Shown in pieces: positions 1 through 9,233 of a stretch of 64,000 bases of DNA. Under the pieces are notes generated by a model that saw only the letters and a list, made by a program, of their open reading frames with translations, was not told where the DNA came from and searched no databases. Numbering within the stretch: the first letter of the stretch is position 1; every line of letters starts with the position of its first letter. The position numbers and the translations under genes are program-made. The DNA is from Pseudomonadota bacterium (lineage in GTDB: Bacteria; Desulfobacterota; Desulfobulbia; Desulfobulbales; SURF-16), in assembly GCA_018822545.1 (NCBI GenBank), contig JAHJKA010000072.1, positions 1 through 64,000 of the forward strand, given 5' to 3'.

Positions 1-1716
1 ACCGTTCCGAGTTATATCGACTGCTTCCTTGCCGTTGACCACACTCTCAACAGTGATGCCCATACCTGTCAGCATGGCCTCGGTTACCCCTCTATTGGTT
101 TCATTATCCTCAACAACAAGGACATGAAGCCCACGTGAACTGAGGTCCACTCCCTGCCCAGACCCACTTCTCTCCTTGGAAAAAGGTAAAGCTGGCTCAT
201 CAATCGCGCCTTGTTTCCACCCCAGACGAACAGTGGTGATAAAGATTGAGCCATTGCCGAGTTCGCTCTCAACCTTGATGGTGCCCCCCATCATCCGCGC
301 CAACTTCCTCGAAATTGCTAAGCCAAGGCCTGTTCCACCAAACTGCCGGGTTGAAGAACTGTCCTCCTGGTGGAAGGAGTTGAAGATACGTTCCTTTCCT
401 TCAGGGGAAAGGCCCACACCGGTGTCTCGAACAAGAATCTCAAGGGTTGCTTCCGTATCATTCTTTTCGAGACAGGCAACATAGAGCGAAACCATACCAT
501 CATGGGTAAACTTGATACCATTATCAACGAGATTATAAAGTATTTGACGAAAGCGGGACCGATCACCAATGAGTAAAACTGGAACCTCAGGATCCATATC
601 AACAATGAGATCAATATTTTCATCCTGGGCCTTTACCGAGAAAAATTCATTGAGTTCGGCAAGCAGCTCCGGAAGGGAAAAAAGACTATGATGCAGGACA
701 AGGGTGCCGGCTTCCAACCTTGAAAAGTCAAGAATATCATTAATGATAAGAAGAAGAGCATGGGAAGAATCCTGAATGATTTTCAGGTAATTGGCAACCT
801 TGGGCGAAATATCTTCCTCAATAGCCAGATCGCAGGCAGCGACGATGCCGTTCATGGGGGTACGAATTTCATGACTCATGTTGGCAAGAAAATCGCTTTT
901 TACAGTTGCAGCGTGATCTGCCCTTGTTTTTTCAGAGAAAAGACGGGCATTAATTTCTTTCAGTGCTGCCGTTCGGGTTTCGACCCTTGACTCGAGCTGA
1001 CCGGTTAAATCTTTCATCTCCTCTTCCCTTTTGGAGATCTCATCGAGCATGTCATTAATGGTGTCGGTAAGAAGTCCCATTTCATCAGAGGAATACTTCC
1101 TGGCCCTGGCCTTAAAATCCTTTTTCTCGCAGATGAATCGGGCCGTTTCAACCAAACTGACAATGGGCTTCTTAAACTGGTCATGCAAAAGAAAGGCGCT
1201 GACGTAGACCACCCCTAAGGTGACCATGGCGACAAAAAAGAAAATAACAAGTATGGAAATAAAACCCTCTCTGGCATCATCAAGATCAACAGCCAGAAAG
1301 AAAAAACCTTGCCGTGTGTCTCCTTGATAAAGACCCTGGAGGGATGAGCAGATACTATCTGCAAAACATTCCTCTTGGATGTCATGGATCGACAGGGGGG
1401 GAGCGTTGATTGTTAAATCGCGCTGGTAGTCGGCAAATAATATGCCCTGAGCATCATATAACGCTGCCTCCCTGACATTCTTCCGTTTCGAAAGGATGCT
1501 CAGCCAGCTTTCGGCCTTCTGCAAATCGTTGGCCATAAGATACTGGAGGCTCTGAGGCCCGAGCAGATCAACAACCTGGACAAGTTCGTCCGTCTTAAAC
1601 TTTTTATATCTCTGGAGTTCATAAAAAGAGAATGCAAGACTGGCAATGACAAGGGATGTCACAGAAGTTATCATGAGAACCATGATGAGCCGGTCTTTTA
1701 TGGAAAAAAATTTCAT
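1..1716 (-). CDS. Hybrid sensor histidine kinase, C-terminus cut by window edge
   Basis: Reads from an ATG at 1716 through base 1 without a stop, so at least 572 residues are present. Order: N-terminal membrane helix (about 8-30), a periplasmic sensor of roughly 120 residues resembling the CHASE8 type, a second helix near 150-172, a HAMP segment, a coiled coil, a HisKA domain with H-box NMSHEIRTPMNG (His282), and an HATPase with DTGVGLSP and GTGLGLAIS motifs. A receiver domain begins about residue 545 (LHVLVVEDNETN) and runs off the window. This is a membrane-bound phosphorelay kinase that autophosphorylates on His and passes phosphate to its own receiver. The stimulus is unknown. The 162-base gap to the upstream protease gene probably holds its promoter; I see no strong Shine-Dalgarno sequence before the start. 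Confidence 0.9.
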   Translation of the reverse strand, partial: MKFFSIKDRLIMVLMITSVTSLVIASLAFSFYELQRYKKFKTDELVQVVDLLGPQSLQYLMANDLQKAESWLSILSKRKNVREAALYDAQGILFADYQRDLTINAPPLSIHDIQEECFADSICSSLQGLYQGDTRQGFFFLAVDLDDAREGFISILVIFFFVAMVTLGVVYVSAFLLHDQFKKPIVSLVETARFICEKKDFKARARKYSSDEMGLLTDTINDMLDEISKREEEMKDLTGQLESRVETRTAALKEINARLFSEKTRADHAATVKSDFLANMSHEIRTPMNGIVAACDLAIEEDISPKVANYLKIIQDSSHALLLIINDILDFSRLEAGTLVLHHSLFSLPELLAELNEFFSVKAQDENIDLIVDMDPEVPVLLIGDRSRFRQILYNLVDNGIKFTHDGMVSLYVACLEKNDTEATLEILVRDTGVGLSPEGKERIFNSFHQEDSSSTRQFGGTGLGLAISRKLARMMGGTIKVESELGNGSIFITTVRLGWKQGAIDEPALPFSKERSGSGQGVDLSSRGLHVLVVEDNETNRGVTEAMLTGMGITVESVVNGKEAVDITRNG

Positions 1717-1878
1717 GTATTGCCGTGTGAAAAGGACTTAAGAAATCTTACGTAAGTTGATCGCACGATACCGGAGTCCGACATGAACGCCCTTTGCGTA
1801 TTCCTACATTGCAAGTCGTGCCTTACAAGGTGCATATGGTGAGCATTACTTGGCTGAAATGTAGTGGTAATCAGAAGA

Positions 1879-3222
1879 TTATTTAACATATCCCCAGTCT
1901 GTCAAACGTTGCCGAGCATGACTTGCAGCATCTCCCTGGGAAACCTGCTGCAGATATCTATTATATTCACGAGCGGCCTTCTCCTTTTCGCCCATACCAT
2001 CAAGGGTAATTCCTTTCAAAAAAACCATCTGGCTATTGCCAGGCATGATCTGATCAAAGCTTGCGAAATCCCCATAGGCTCCAACAAAATCTTTCAAAGC
2101 GAGCTTGCTGATCCCGCTAATCTGTATAGCCTGGGCCTCTGAAGGATAGACCTTTCTGGCCATCGTTGCGTAACGCAATGCCTCCTGATCCTTTTTCAAC
2201 GCCATCTTACACTTGGCCATCATAAGTAATGCCGCATAATCATTTGCAACTTTGTTGAGAGCTGAGGCAAAAGAGATCTCCGCCTCACTGAATTTTTGTT
2301 CAGCCATGTGGCTGGCGCCATCCTGCATATCAAGCAGGGCCGGCTTTATTCTTCGCACGGATACGGTATTATCCATATAACGTTCGCGCAGCAAGGTTTT
2401 CTTGAGCTTGTCCCCATATTCTCCAGCGGCCCGTTGGCGGGCCGCATCGAGCCGATCCTGGCTCATGGGGTGAGTGGAGAACATCAGTTCCAGGGCGTTG
2501 GGCTTATACTGTGACTTCTGAACCAAAAGAGCCATGAGCCCTTCCATACCTCTGGGATTGTAACCAGCCCCAACCATGTATTGCATGCCAAGACGATCTG
2601 CCTCCCTTTCATCGTCACGGCTATAACTGGCCAAAAGGGCGCCGGCCCCCATACCCCCTATTTTTTCAAGATAAGGGGCATAACTGGCATATTCACCACT
2701 ACGAACATAGCCGCTGCCGCCAGCCAGGGCCAACTGGATCAAGGTCCCCTTGGTCATGCGCTCGGCAGTATGCCGGGCATTGACATGGCCTATCTCATGG
2801 CCAAGCAAGGCGGCCAATTCCGCCTCATTATCAAGCTCCACAAGGATTCCCCTGGTCGCGGCAATGGAACCACCGGGAAAAGCATAGGCATTAACATAGG
2901 CGGCATTGACGCCACGAAAGCTGTAAGGCATCTTCGGGCGGTGGGAAATGGCAGCAATAGACATCCCCACTTCACCCAGGTAGGCGTTTAAAGCCTTATC
3001 CTGACAAGGTCCATAATCCATGGAAAACTGCTGGGGCGACTGCTTGGTGTCAATGGCAATTTCCTCACCTTCGCTCATCAAAACCAGCTGTTTTTTCCCG
3101 GTGACAGGATCTATCGCACAACCGGCAAGAGCAAATCCAGCAGTGGAAAGCGAAAGGAGCCATAAAAAATCACGGCGATTAAGACAGCGTTTGGACAGGC
3201 GAACAGTAAATGTGTCATCCAT
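1879..3222 (-). CDS. M48-family metalloprotease lipoprotein with TPR tail (BepA-like)
   Basis: A 447-residue zinc metallopeptidase. HEIGH at 142-146 is the HExxH zinc motif, and the downstream EREADRLG supplies the third ligand. The N-terminus carries RRDFLWLL, a twin-arginine type motif, followed by a hydrophobic stretch and a lipobox ending LAGC (Cys35). It is therefore probably a folded-exported lipoprotein facing the periplasm. The C-terminal third (about 290-440) is helical and TPR-like (EAEISFASALNKVANDYAALL), as in BepA/YfgC proteins that clear stalled outer-membrane proteins. The gene begins 15 bases after the HDOD gene and is probably co-transcribed with it. The family call is firm; the quality-control role is inferred. 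Confidence 0.88.
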   Translation of the reverse strand: MDDTFTVRLSKRCLNRRDFLWLLSLSTAGFALAGCAIDPVTGKKQLVLMSEGEEIAIDTKQSPQQFSMDYGPCQDKALNAYLGEVGMSIAAISHRPKMPYSFRGVNAAYVNAYAFPGGSIAATRGILVELDNEAELAALLGHEIGHVNARHTAERMTKGTLIQLALAGGSGYVRSGEYASYAPYLEKIGGMGAGALLASYSRDDEREADRLGMQYMVGAGYNPRGMEGLMALLVQKSQYKPNALELMFSTHPMSQDRLDAARQRAAGEYGDKLKKTLLRERYMDNTVSVRRIKPALLDMQDGASHMAEQKFSEAEISFASALNKVANDYAALLMMAKCKMALKKDQEALRYATMARKVYPSEAQAIQISGISKLALKDFVGAYGDFASFDQIMPGNSQMVFLKGITLDGMGEKEKAAREYNRYLQQVSQGDAASHARQRLTDWGYVK

Positions 3223-3237
3223 AAAACACCTGCAAAA

Positions 3238-4812
3238 TTAATTCTTTGACCTGACCTTCTGAATTGCCATCACAGCAAAATCCCGGAAGAGTCTAATTGT
3301 TTTCAACTGTTCCTGATCGATCTTTGGCCTGCCCTGTTTGCGATCAAGATAAATAAGAGCAATGGGCTTTTTGTCGATACAGATGGGAAAGAGAAAAACC
3401 GTGCGATCTTTAACAAGATATTGAAAGTTTTTCGGAAAGGCACCTTTGGCATTAACCGGAATCGCCATGTCCTTGCAGGTCGTCAGGGCGCGGGGAATAG
3501 CCTGTTCCTTGTTGGCCATGGGATGATCGAAGTTTAGAACACCATTGGCGTCAATGTCGCCAAGGCCATAGCGGCCTACCACAGAAATTTTTGAGGCCTG
3601 GATACTGAGAATCCCCATAATCACCCGGTCAAAACCGATCCCCCGATAAAGAGATTCCAGGAGATTAACATAAAACTCATCAAGTTTAATTTCACTACCC
3701 ATCAGGGTTTCCGTCATCTCACGGATAAAATCGTTGACCGATTTATCAGAGGAAGGAAGGGGTTCAAGTTCCGTAACGCACTCATCCCTCTTACCTGTCC
3801 CCTTTCCACCACCATCATCAGCAGGCATATATCTCTTCCTGCCAATGGCTTTACCGCCATACTCGCTGACCTGCTTAATATTGTTACGGATATTGAGCTT
3901 TGACAGGCCATAACGTATGGAGTCTGAAACATCTTCTGAGGTATCCACACTCTGATCCAGACGCTCGATGGCCTCCTCAAGATCCACCTTAAACATCGGG
4001 CCGAACTTCTTGAAAATAGCATCAAGGTCGCCGCCAAGACACACCTTGTCTGTAAATTCATTAGTAAAACTAGACAAGTTCTGCAAATAACCCTCAGCAT
4101 CAAACTTGTTTTTGGGCTTCTCCATCTCAACGGCCATGGAACCGATAATCTTTTCAGACATGTTCCAAAACTTGGCGACCTCCCGACCAAGCTCGTTATA
4201 CGTTAAATCATCGAGCAGTGATCGGGCTGCCTTTTCTTCAGGAACACCTTCACCAACTTGCCTTTGAATATCCTTATAAATGTCAGGCATATAAATACAG
4301 GTGATAATCTTACCTAGATGATGCAACAGGGCACAAATAAAAGCCTCTTCAGGCAGAACATTGATATTCTTTGCCACCACCATCTCGCGAGCCTGCAGCC
4401 CACTCAAGAAAGAGCGGGTAAGGATCTTTGAAATTTCCTCTTTTTCCACCCCTGACTTAAGAAAATCCTCAAAAAGAGCAATGGCGGTTGCCAGATCACG
4501 AACACCATCAAAGCCAAGAATAGTGACGGCCTTTGAAATAGAACTAATCGAATGACCTATGGAATAGTAGGCTGAATTGACCACTTGCAGAACCTTATTG
4601 GTCAAAGAATAATCTTTTAAGATAACCTTGGCCAGGTCATAGGCCGCACTTCTATTAGAGTGGGCAAGACTGATAAGCTCCTGCACATTGCTCGACATGG
4701 CAGGGAGTTCGCTGAGATTTATTTTAGCAAAAATAGAAGCAAGTTTGCCGGATGGTTCCTGAGTCTGGTTCGTCATAGGCATAAAAGAAGAATCGTCTGT
4801 GAAATAGCTCAT
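3238..4812 (-). CDS. HDOD domain protein with C-terminal GAF-like domain
   Basis: A 524-residue soluble protein. Residues about 30-250 form an HDOD domain (LPAMSSNVQELISLAHS, VILKDYSLTNKVLQVVNSAYY, ISKAVTILGFDGVRDLA, LLHHLGKI). HDOD is a phosphodiesterase-like fold that usually lacks HD hydrolase activity and acts in signalling. A low-complexity linker follows (about 300-360). Residues about 370-515 look like a GAF domain (LLESLYRGIGFDRVIMGIL, FPICIDKKPIALIYLDR). It is the first gene of a minus-strand pair with the lipoprotein protease and is divergent from the FHA operon. Met11 and Met13 are alternative starts. The ligand is unknown. Confidence 0.87.
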   Translation of the reverse strand: MSYFTDDSSFMPMTNQTQEPSGKLASIFAKINLSELPAMSSNVQELISLAHSNRSAAYDLAKVILKDYSLTNKVLQVVNSAYYSIGHSISSISKAVTILGFDGVRDLATAIALFEDFLKSGVEKEEISKILTRSFLSGLQAREMVVAKNINVLPEEAFICALLHHLGKIITCIYMPDIYKDIQRQVGEGVPEEKAARSLLDDLTYNELGREVAKFWNMSEKIIGSMAVEMEKPKNKFDAEGYLQNLSSFTNEFTDKVCLGGDLDAIFKKFGPMFKVDLEEAIERLDQSVDTSEDVSDSIRYGLSKLNIRNNIKQVSEYGGKAIGRKRYMPADDGGGKGTGKRDECVTELEPLPSSDKSVNDFIREMTETLMGSEIKLDEFYVNLLESLYRGIGFDRVIMGILSIQASKISVVGRYGLGDIDANGVLNFDHPMANKEQAIPRALTTCKDMAIPVNAKGAFPKNFQYLVKDRTVFLFPICIDKKPIALIYLDRKQGRPKIDQEQLKTIRLFRDFAVMAIQKVRSKN

Positions 4813-5065
4813 TAATATCTCTAAACTATTATACGTTTTTTAGCCTTTTCCACCAGCAGAATGATAGATTTACACCAGAAGCCGTAAAAGGAAACAACCT
4901 GGGCACAGCCAAAGACAGTTCACACCTCTCCTCTCGGCGAAAAAAGATGCCCTTTTTAAATCCATCCCCTCACCTCAACATCATACTATGAGCGCCATTT
5001 ATCACCAAACCGCAACAAAGTATGGAAAAGCACGCCTAATTTCTGTATGGTTGAAATGACAACTA

Positions 5066-5083
5066 TTTGATAAAATTTAGCAT
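5066..5083 (+). promoter_or_regulatory. Possible extended -10 promoter of the FHA operon
   Basis: TGATAAAAT at 5068-5076 fits an extended -10 element (TGnTATAAT with one mismatch); I see no good -35. A start point near 5083 would leave a leader of about ten bases before the ATG at 5092. The absence of a Shine-Dalgarno sequence there would fit a nearly leaderless mRNA. Weak evidence. Confidence 0.25.
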
Positions 5084-5091
5084 CCTAATTT

Positions 5092-6024
5092 ATGTCAGCC
5101 ATTCTTGTTTTCAAAAATAAGCCTTCAATGCCGCCCTGGGATCTACGAGGGAAGAGTACCTTCCGTATTGGTCGGCATCCGGAGAATGATTTTATCCTGC
5201 AGGAATCATGGATTTCCAGGCGCCATGCCATGATCCAGCAGGAATCCAACCAACACTACCATATTATTGATCTTGGCAGTGCCAACGGTACCTTTGTCAA
5301 TGGCAGTCGGATTGTCACCCCCACTCCGATGCACACGGGTGACATTATTGCCCTGGGCAAGACAGAACTCATTTTCAACCACCAATCCGCCCCAAAACTA
5401 AACCATACCTCTCTCCAGAACCTTGGTGATGAAACCATTGCCTTTGTCAACAAGAAGCTGGTGACTATCCTTGTCTGCGACATCCACAGATACACCGAGC
5501 TTTCTGAAGCCGTGGGCAATGAGCCCATCTCAAAGCTTCTCCTGGACTGGAACAAAAAAGCCACCCAGATTATTCGTAAGTATGATGGCCAGGTGGACAA
5601 ATTCATCGGTGATGCGGTTCTGGCCTTTTGGCTCCAAGATGATAAGGATCATCTTGAAAAGGTACTTTCAGCTGCCATGGATATTAACCAGATAACAGCC
5701 ATCCTGGGTGAAAAGTTACATTTCCCCTGGCCGCTTACCACCGGTGCAGCCATCAACAGTGGCATGATTATGCTGGGAAATCTCGGTGCAGACGGCTCCC
5801 GTGACTTCACCATGGTCGGCGACGCCGTCAATGTGGCATTTCGCCTTGAAAGCCAAACAGAAGCGCATACCAAAGAAGTGATTCTTGGTCAGAGCACCTA
5901 TGAACAACTGCGCCAGCACCATGACATTTTCACCCCACAAACTTTTGTTTTAAAAGGTAAAAACGACAAGGTACAAGGATACACCACCACCTTCATCAAA
6001 CTCGCAACCGCTCTTAAGATGTAA
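5092..6024 (+). CDS. FHA domain - class III adenylate cyclase fusion
   Basis: 310 residues. The N-terminal FHA domain (about 8-98) has the phosphothreonine-binding signature residues: Gly27-Arg28, Ser42-Arg43 and His45, and SANGTFVNG at 63-71. A class III nucleotide cyclase domain follows (about 122-305). Asp130 and Asp174 are the likely metal ligands, Lys170 the purine-specifying lysine, and Asn247 and Arg251 the transition-state residues in VGDAVNVAFRLE. Thr240 sits where many cyclases have Asp, as in class IIIb enzymes. All catalytic residues appear present, so it should make cAMP. No membrane segment is visible. The FHA domain suggests recruitment to phosphorylated Thr made by the kinase two genes downstream. 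First gene of a four-gene operon. Confidence 0.9.
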   Translation: MSAILVFKNKPSMPPWDLRGKSTFRIGRHPENDFILQESWISRRHAMIQQESNQHYHIIDLGSANGTFVNGSRIVTPTPMHTGDIIALGKTELIFNHQSAPKLNHTSLQNLGDETIAFVNKKLVTILVCDIHRYTELSEAVGNEPISKLLLDWNKKATQIIRKYDGQVDKFIGDAVLAFWLQDDKDHLEKVLSAAMDINQITAILGEKLHFPWPLTTGAAINSGMIMLGNLGADGSRDFTMVGDAVNVAFRLESQTEAHTKEVILGQSTYEQLRQHHDIFTPQTFVLKGKNDKVQGYTTTFIKLATALKM

Positions 6025-6068
6025 ATTAGCGTCACCTGAAACAAACAAGAACAGGACAGGACAGAGAT

Positions 6069-6770
6069 ATGAGTAAATGGGCCATCATGCTGCAGAACAA
6101 AGTAATTAAAGAATTTGAGATTCATGAGGGTGAACGTCTTATCATCGGCCGCGGCGATGACGCCAACGTCCGAATTGACAATACCGCCATCTCAAGACAC
6201 CATGCCGCCCTTGAAATGCAAAACGGCAAACCATTCCTCCAGGATCTTTGCAGCCTGAACGGTTCCATGGTCAATGGCAATAAAATTGACTTTATCCAGC
6301 TCTCAGAAGGCGACGAGGTGATGCTGAGCAAATTCTCCCTGGTCCGTGGCGATGATTTTGAAGGGAAACAACGGGTATCCACATCAGCGCTGCCCATGGA
6401 TCTTGAAGATGCCACTATTTTTGCACCCGGCAAACCAAAGGCCAAAAAAGAAGAGAAAACTCCAGGTCAAAACGTATTCCACCTCAAGGTCCTTAGCGGC
6501 AGCGCCACCCCAAGTACTGTGCCGCTGGCAGGCCGGACCAGTATTAAAATTGGCAAAGCCGACAACAGTGACATCATCACTCCTGGATTTTTCATCTCTG
6601 CCAACCAGTGTTTTATCAACAAGAGGGAGGATGGTTATCACATCATGCCCCAGAGTGGCTTCATCAAAACAATGCTGAACGGCCAAGTGTTAAAATCTCC
6701 GAAAAAACTACACCCAGGTGATATTATTTCCATCCGCAGTCATCAGATCAGGTTTGAGCAAATCACCTAA
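6069..6770 (+). CDS. Double FHA-domain adaptor protein
   Basis: 233 residues with two FHA-like domains and no enzymatic domain. FHA1 (about 5-92) is canonical: Gly27-Arg28, SRHHA at 42-46, and SLNGSMVNG at 62-70. A charged linker (about 105-135) contains EDATIFAPGK. FHA2 (about 138-232) keeps the fold pattern (IKIGKADNSD, LNGQVL, GDIISI) but has SANQC where SRxH is expected, so it probably does not bind phosphothreonine in the usual way. It lies 44 bases after the cyclase and 22 before the kinase start, and is preceded by a purine-rich stretch (GGACAGGACAGAG). It is best read as an adaptor for the neighbouring kinase. Confidence 0.85.
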   Translation: MSKWAIMLQNKVIKEFEIHEGERLIIGRGDDANVRIDNTAISRHHAALEMQNGKPFLQDLCSLNGSMVNGNKIDFIQLSEGDEVMLSKFSLVRGDDFEGKQRVSTSALPMDLEDATIFAPGKPKAKKEEKTPGQNVFHLKVLSGSATPSTVPLAGRTSIKIGKADNSDIITPGFFISANQCFINKREDGYHIMPQSGFIKTMLNGQVLKSPKKLHPGDIISIRSHQIRFEQIT

Positions 6771-6792
6771 TAAAAAAAACTCACGAGTGAAC

Positions 6793-9231
6793 ATGCACTT
6801 TGCAACCGATGCCCACCAAGACGCCACAGTGATACTGGCTCCTTCTTTGTCCAAACAAGACAAGGAGCCTTCGACGTGGCATATTGGAGACATCATCAAT
6901 GACCGTTATAAAATTGAAGCAATTTATAATGGCGCCATGGGCACGGTCTTTATAGCAGACCACCTCACCTGGCGGGTCAAGATGGCCATCAAGGTACCGC
7001 GCCCTGATGTCGTGTCTTGTAAAGAAGGCATCCAGCGCATTCTCGCTGAAGCAAATGCCTGGATTGACCTTGGTCTCCATCCCAATATTGCGGCCTGTTA
7101 TTTTGTCAAGAAACAGAATACGGCCGTTCAGATTTTCACCGAATATGTTAACGGTGGCACCCTGGCAGACTGGATCAGTAAGGATCGTTTACGCAACAGG
7201 CGTGACGCCCTTTCTATTGCCATCCAATTTTGCAATGGCATGGAACACACCCATTCCAAAAAAATAATCCATCGCGACATCAAACCCCAGAATATCCTGC
7301 TCACCAGAGATGGTCTTGTCAAAATAACGGATTTTGGCATTCTGCGGCTGGTGGATGCAGATGTCTCTGCCGACCAGACAATGGTCACCGAAAACAAAGG
7401 CCTCGACAAAAATTGTACCGTTGGCTTTCGAGGCACCCTGAACTATGCCTCCCCCGAACAGCTGCTCAACACCCATCAGGTCGATTTCCGCACTGATATT
7501 TTTTCCTTTGGGCTGTGCCTCTGGATGATGTTCTGTGGCAAACGCCCCTACAGCCATAACAGTGAAGATGTCTGCCCGACACCTATCTCCTGTTACCGGG
7601 ACATTCCGCTCTCCCAGTCCATGGTCCATATGCTTAAAAAATGCGTCCAGCATGATCCGGCCGACAGGTATCAAAATTTTCAGGAACTTCGTCACGACCT
7701 GCACCAGATATACCTGGATCTCTTCCAGGTTGCCTGTCCCTATGCCCAAATGGGTCCGGTGAATCTTCAGGCAGAGCATCTCAATAACCGCGCCGTTTCC
7801 CTGGCTGAACTGGGGAAATTCAGTGAGGCCCGTGATTTTCTTCTACAGGCCTTGGAAATCAACGATCACCTTGCCGAGGCGGCTATCAATATGCACCTTC
7901 TGTCCTGGAGGGCTACCACCATCCCGCCAGAACAGATGCTTCGCCGCCTCAGCACCACCCAAAAAATATTCCCTGACCATGAGCAACTCAAGAAACTGCT
8001 AGCCGAGGTTGAAACGAGCCTGACCGCTGCCAAGTCAGACAGGCATATTCCGCCTGAACTGATTCTCTGCCCTCCTGAAACGCCCATGGAGATTTTCCGC
8101 AAGAATCAACTGCAGCATTCCATTCGCGAAAATATTTACAACCTCGCCAGGGCCGGCAAATTAACGCTCAGCTTTGAGACTCTATGCCAACACTGGCAGG
8201 AAACCGGGTTCGGTCCCGATGCTGGTCTGGAAAAAGTCTATGACAATCTGGCCACCAAGGGGATCAAAAAAAGTGTCCTCGCCCTCCAACGCAAACGTCT
8301 GGCGCAGTTACCGGAGGCCACCCCCTTCATGTGTTACAACCCGGCCACAGGCAGACTCGTTTGCGCCACAAGGGCTGGTTATTTTCGCATCCTGAATTTT
8401 AACCGCAAATGGTCCATGGCCAGTAGCGATATTGTCTCTAAATCTGTGGACTCCACAACCCAGGGCTTCCGCCTTACCAACGCCAGCATTACCTCCCTGG
8501 CCCTGTGTCCTTCCGGCAGTTATCTGGCCATTGGCCAGGAGGGCGGCAAAGTATTACTCAAATCCTTGGTGGATCATAAAAAAACCATCATCAATTGCGG
8601 CAAAGTGGCAATCAGCACCCTCCTCTTCAGCCAGGATAATCGCTGGCTTGCCGCTGGCAGCACTGATGGTAAAATTGTTTTTTTTGACCTGGTTAAAAAT
8701 GGAAGATATACCTTCCAGGCCAGCTCTGCCATCAATGACATGGCCCTGCTGGCGGGCGGCCTCAATTTTGTAGTGGGTTGTGATGACGGTACGCTGCAAA
8801 TTTGGGATTTTGCCGGGCAGAAACTTACGAGGGAGATCGAGGCCCACGTTCTTCCCATTAAAAAGCTGTGTCTATCATCCTCCGGCAAACAACTGGCCAC
8901 GGTCAGTGAAGACAGGCTCATCAGGGTATGGGACATGCACGAATCAACCTGCATCCGTACCATTGAGGATACTGATGACTTATCCACTTCCATCCTCCTT
9001 ACCGATGATGGTTTCAGTATGATAACTGGCAGTGAATCTGATATTGTCAAGGTATGGGATATCACCAAGGCCACTCATGTCTTGCTGGTCGATAGTCGGG
9101 GAGACGGTGTTTGCACCCTCATCCCGGGACCGGACCCGGCAACCTTTATTGCCGGCAACCAGAACGGCTCTGTTGTCTTATGGAAACTCTTTTACGACCT
9201 TAAACTTAATAATATGACCACAGGTAGATAG
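6793..9231 (+). CDS. Ser/Thr protein kinase with TPR-like linker and WD40 propeller
   Basis: 812 residues from the ATG at 6793. The frame is open further upstream to an ATG at 6718, but that would overlap the FHA gene by 53 bases; a GTG at 6787 is another option. Kinase domain about 35-315: glycine loop NGAMGTV (46-52), Lys67 in MAIKVPRP, HRDIKPQN (160-167), DFG (180-182) and the APE-like SPEQ. All catalytic residues are present, so it is probably active. A helical, TPR-like region follows (LNNRAVSLAELGKFSEARDF). From about 490 to the end are WD40 blades (LQIWDF, IRVWDM, VKVWDI, VVLWKL). No membrane helix is seen, unlike PASTA-type kinases. Residues 10-12 (DAT) may be an autophosphorylation site. 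Confidence 0.9.
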   Translation: MHFATDAHQDATVILAPSLSKQDKEPSTWHIGDIINDRYKIEAIYNGAMGTVFIADHLTWRVKMAIKVPRPDVVSCKEGIQRILAEANAWIDLGLHPNIAACYFVKKQNTAVQIFTEYVNGGTLADWISKDRLRNRRDALSIAIQFCNGMEHTHSKKIIHRDIKPQNILLTRDGLVKITDFGILRLVDADVSADQTMVTENKGLDKNCTVGFRGTLNYASPEQLLNTHQVDFRTDIFSFGLCLWMMFCGKRPYSHNSEDVCPTPISCYRDIPLSQSMVHMLKKCVQHDPADRYQNFQELRHDLHQIYLDLFQVACPYAQMGPVNLQAEHLNNRAVSLAELGKFSEARDFLLQALEINDHLAEAAINMHLLSWRATTIPPEQMLRRLSTTQKIFPDHEQLKKLLAEVETSLTAAKSDRHIPPELILCPPETPMEIFRKNQLQHSIRENIYNLARAGKLTLSFETLCQHWQETGFGPDAGLEKVYDNLATKGIKKSVLALQRKRLAQLPEATPFMCYNPATGRLVCATRAGYFRILNFNRKWSMASSDIVSKSVDSTTQGFRLTNASITSLALCPSGSYLAIGQEGGKVLLKSLVDHKKTIINCGKVAISTLLFSQDNRWLAAGSTDGKIVFFDLVKNGRYTFQASSAINDMALLAGGLNFVVGCDDGTLQIWDFAGQKLTREIEAHVLPIKKLCLSSSGKQLATVSEDRLIRVWDMHESTCIRTIEDTDDLSTSILLTDDGFSMITGSESDIVKVWDITKATHVLLVDSRGDGVCTLIPGPDPATFIAGNQNGSVVLWKLFYDLKLNNMTTGR

Positions 9232-9233
9232 TT

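Noticed and set aside
1717-1878. TTACGTAA palindrome upstream of the first kinase
   Set aside because: Short and AT-rich; expected by chance.
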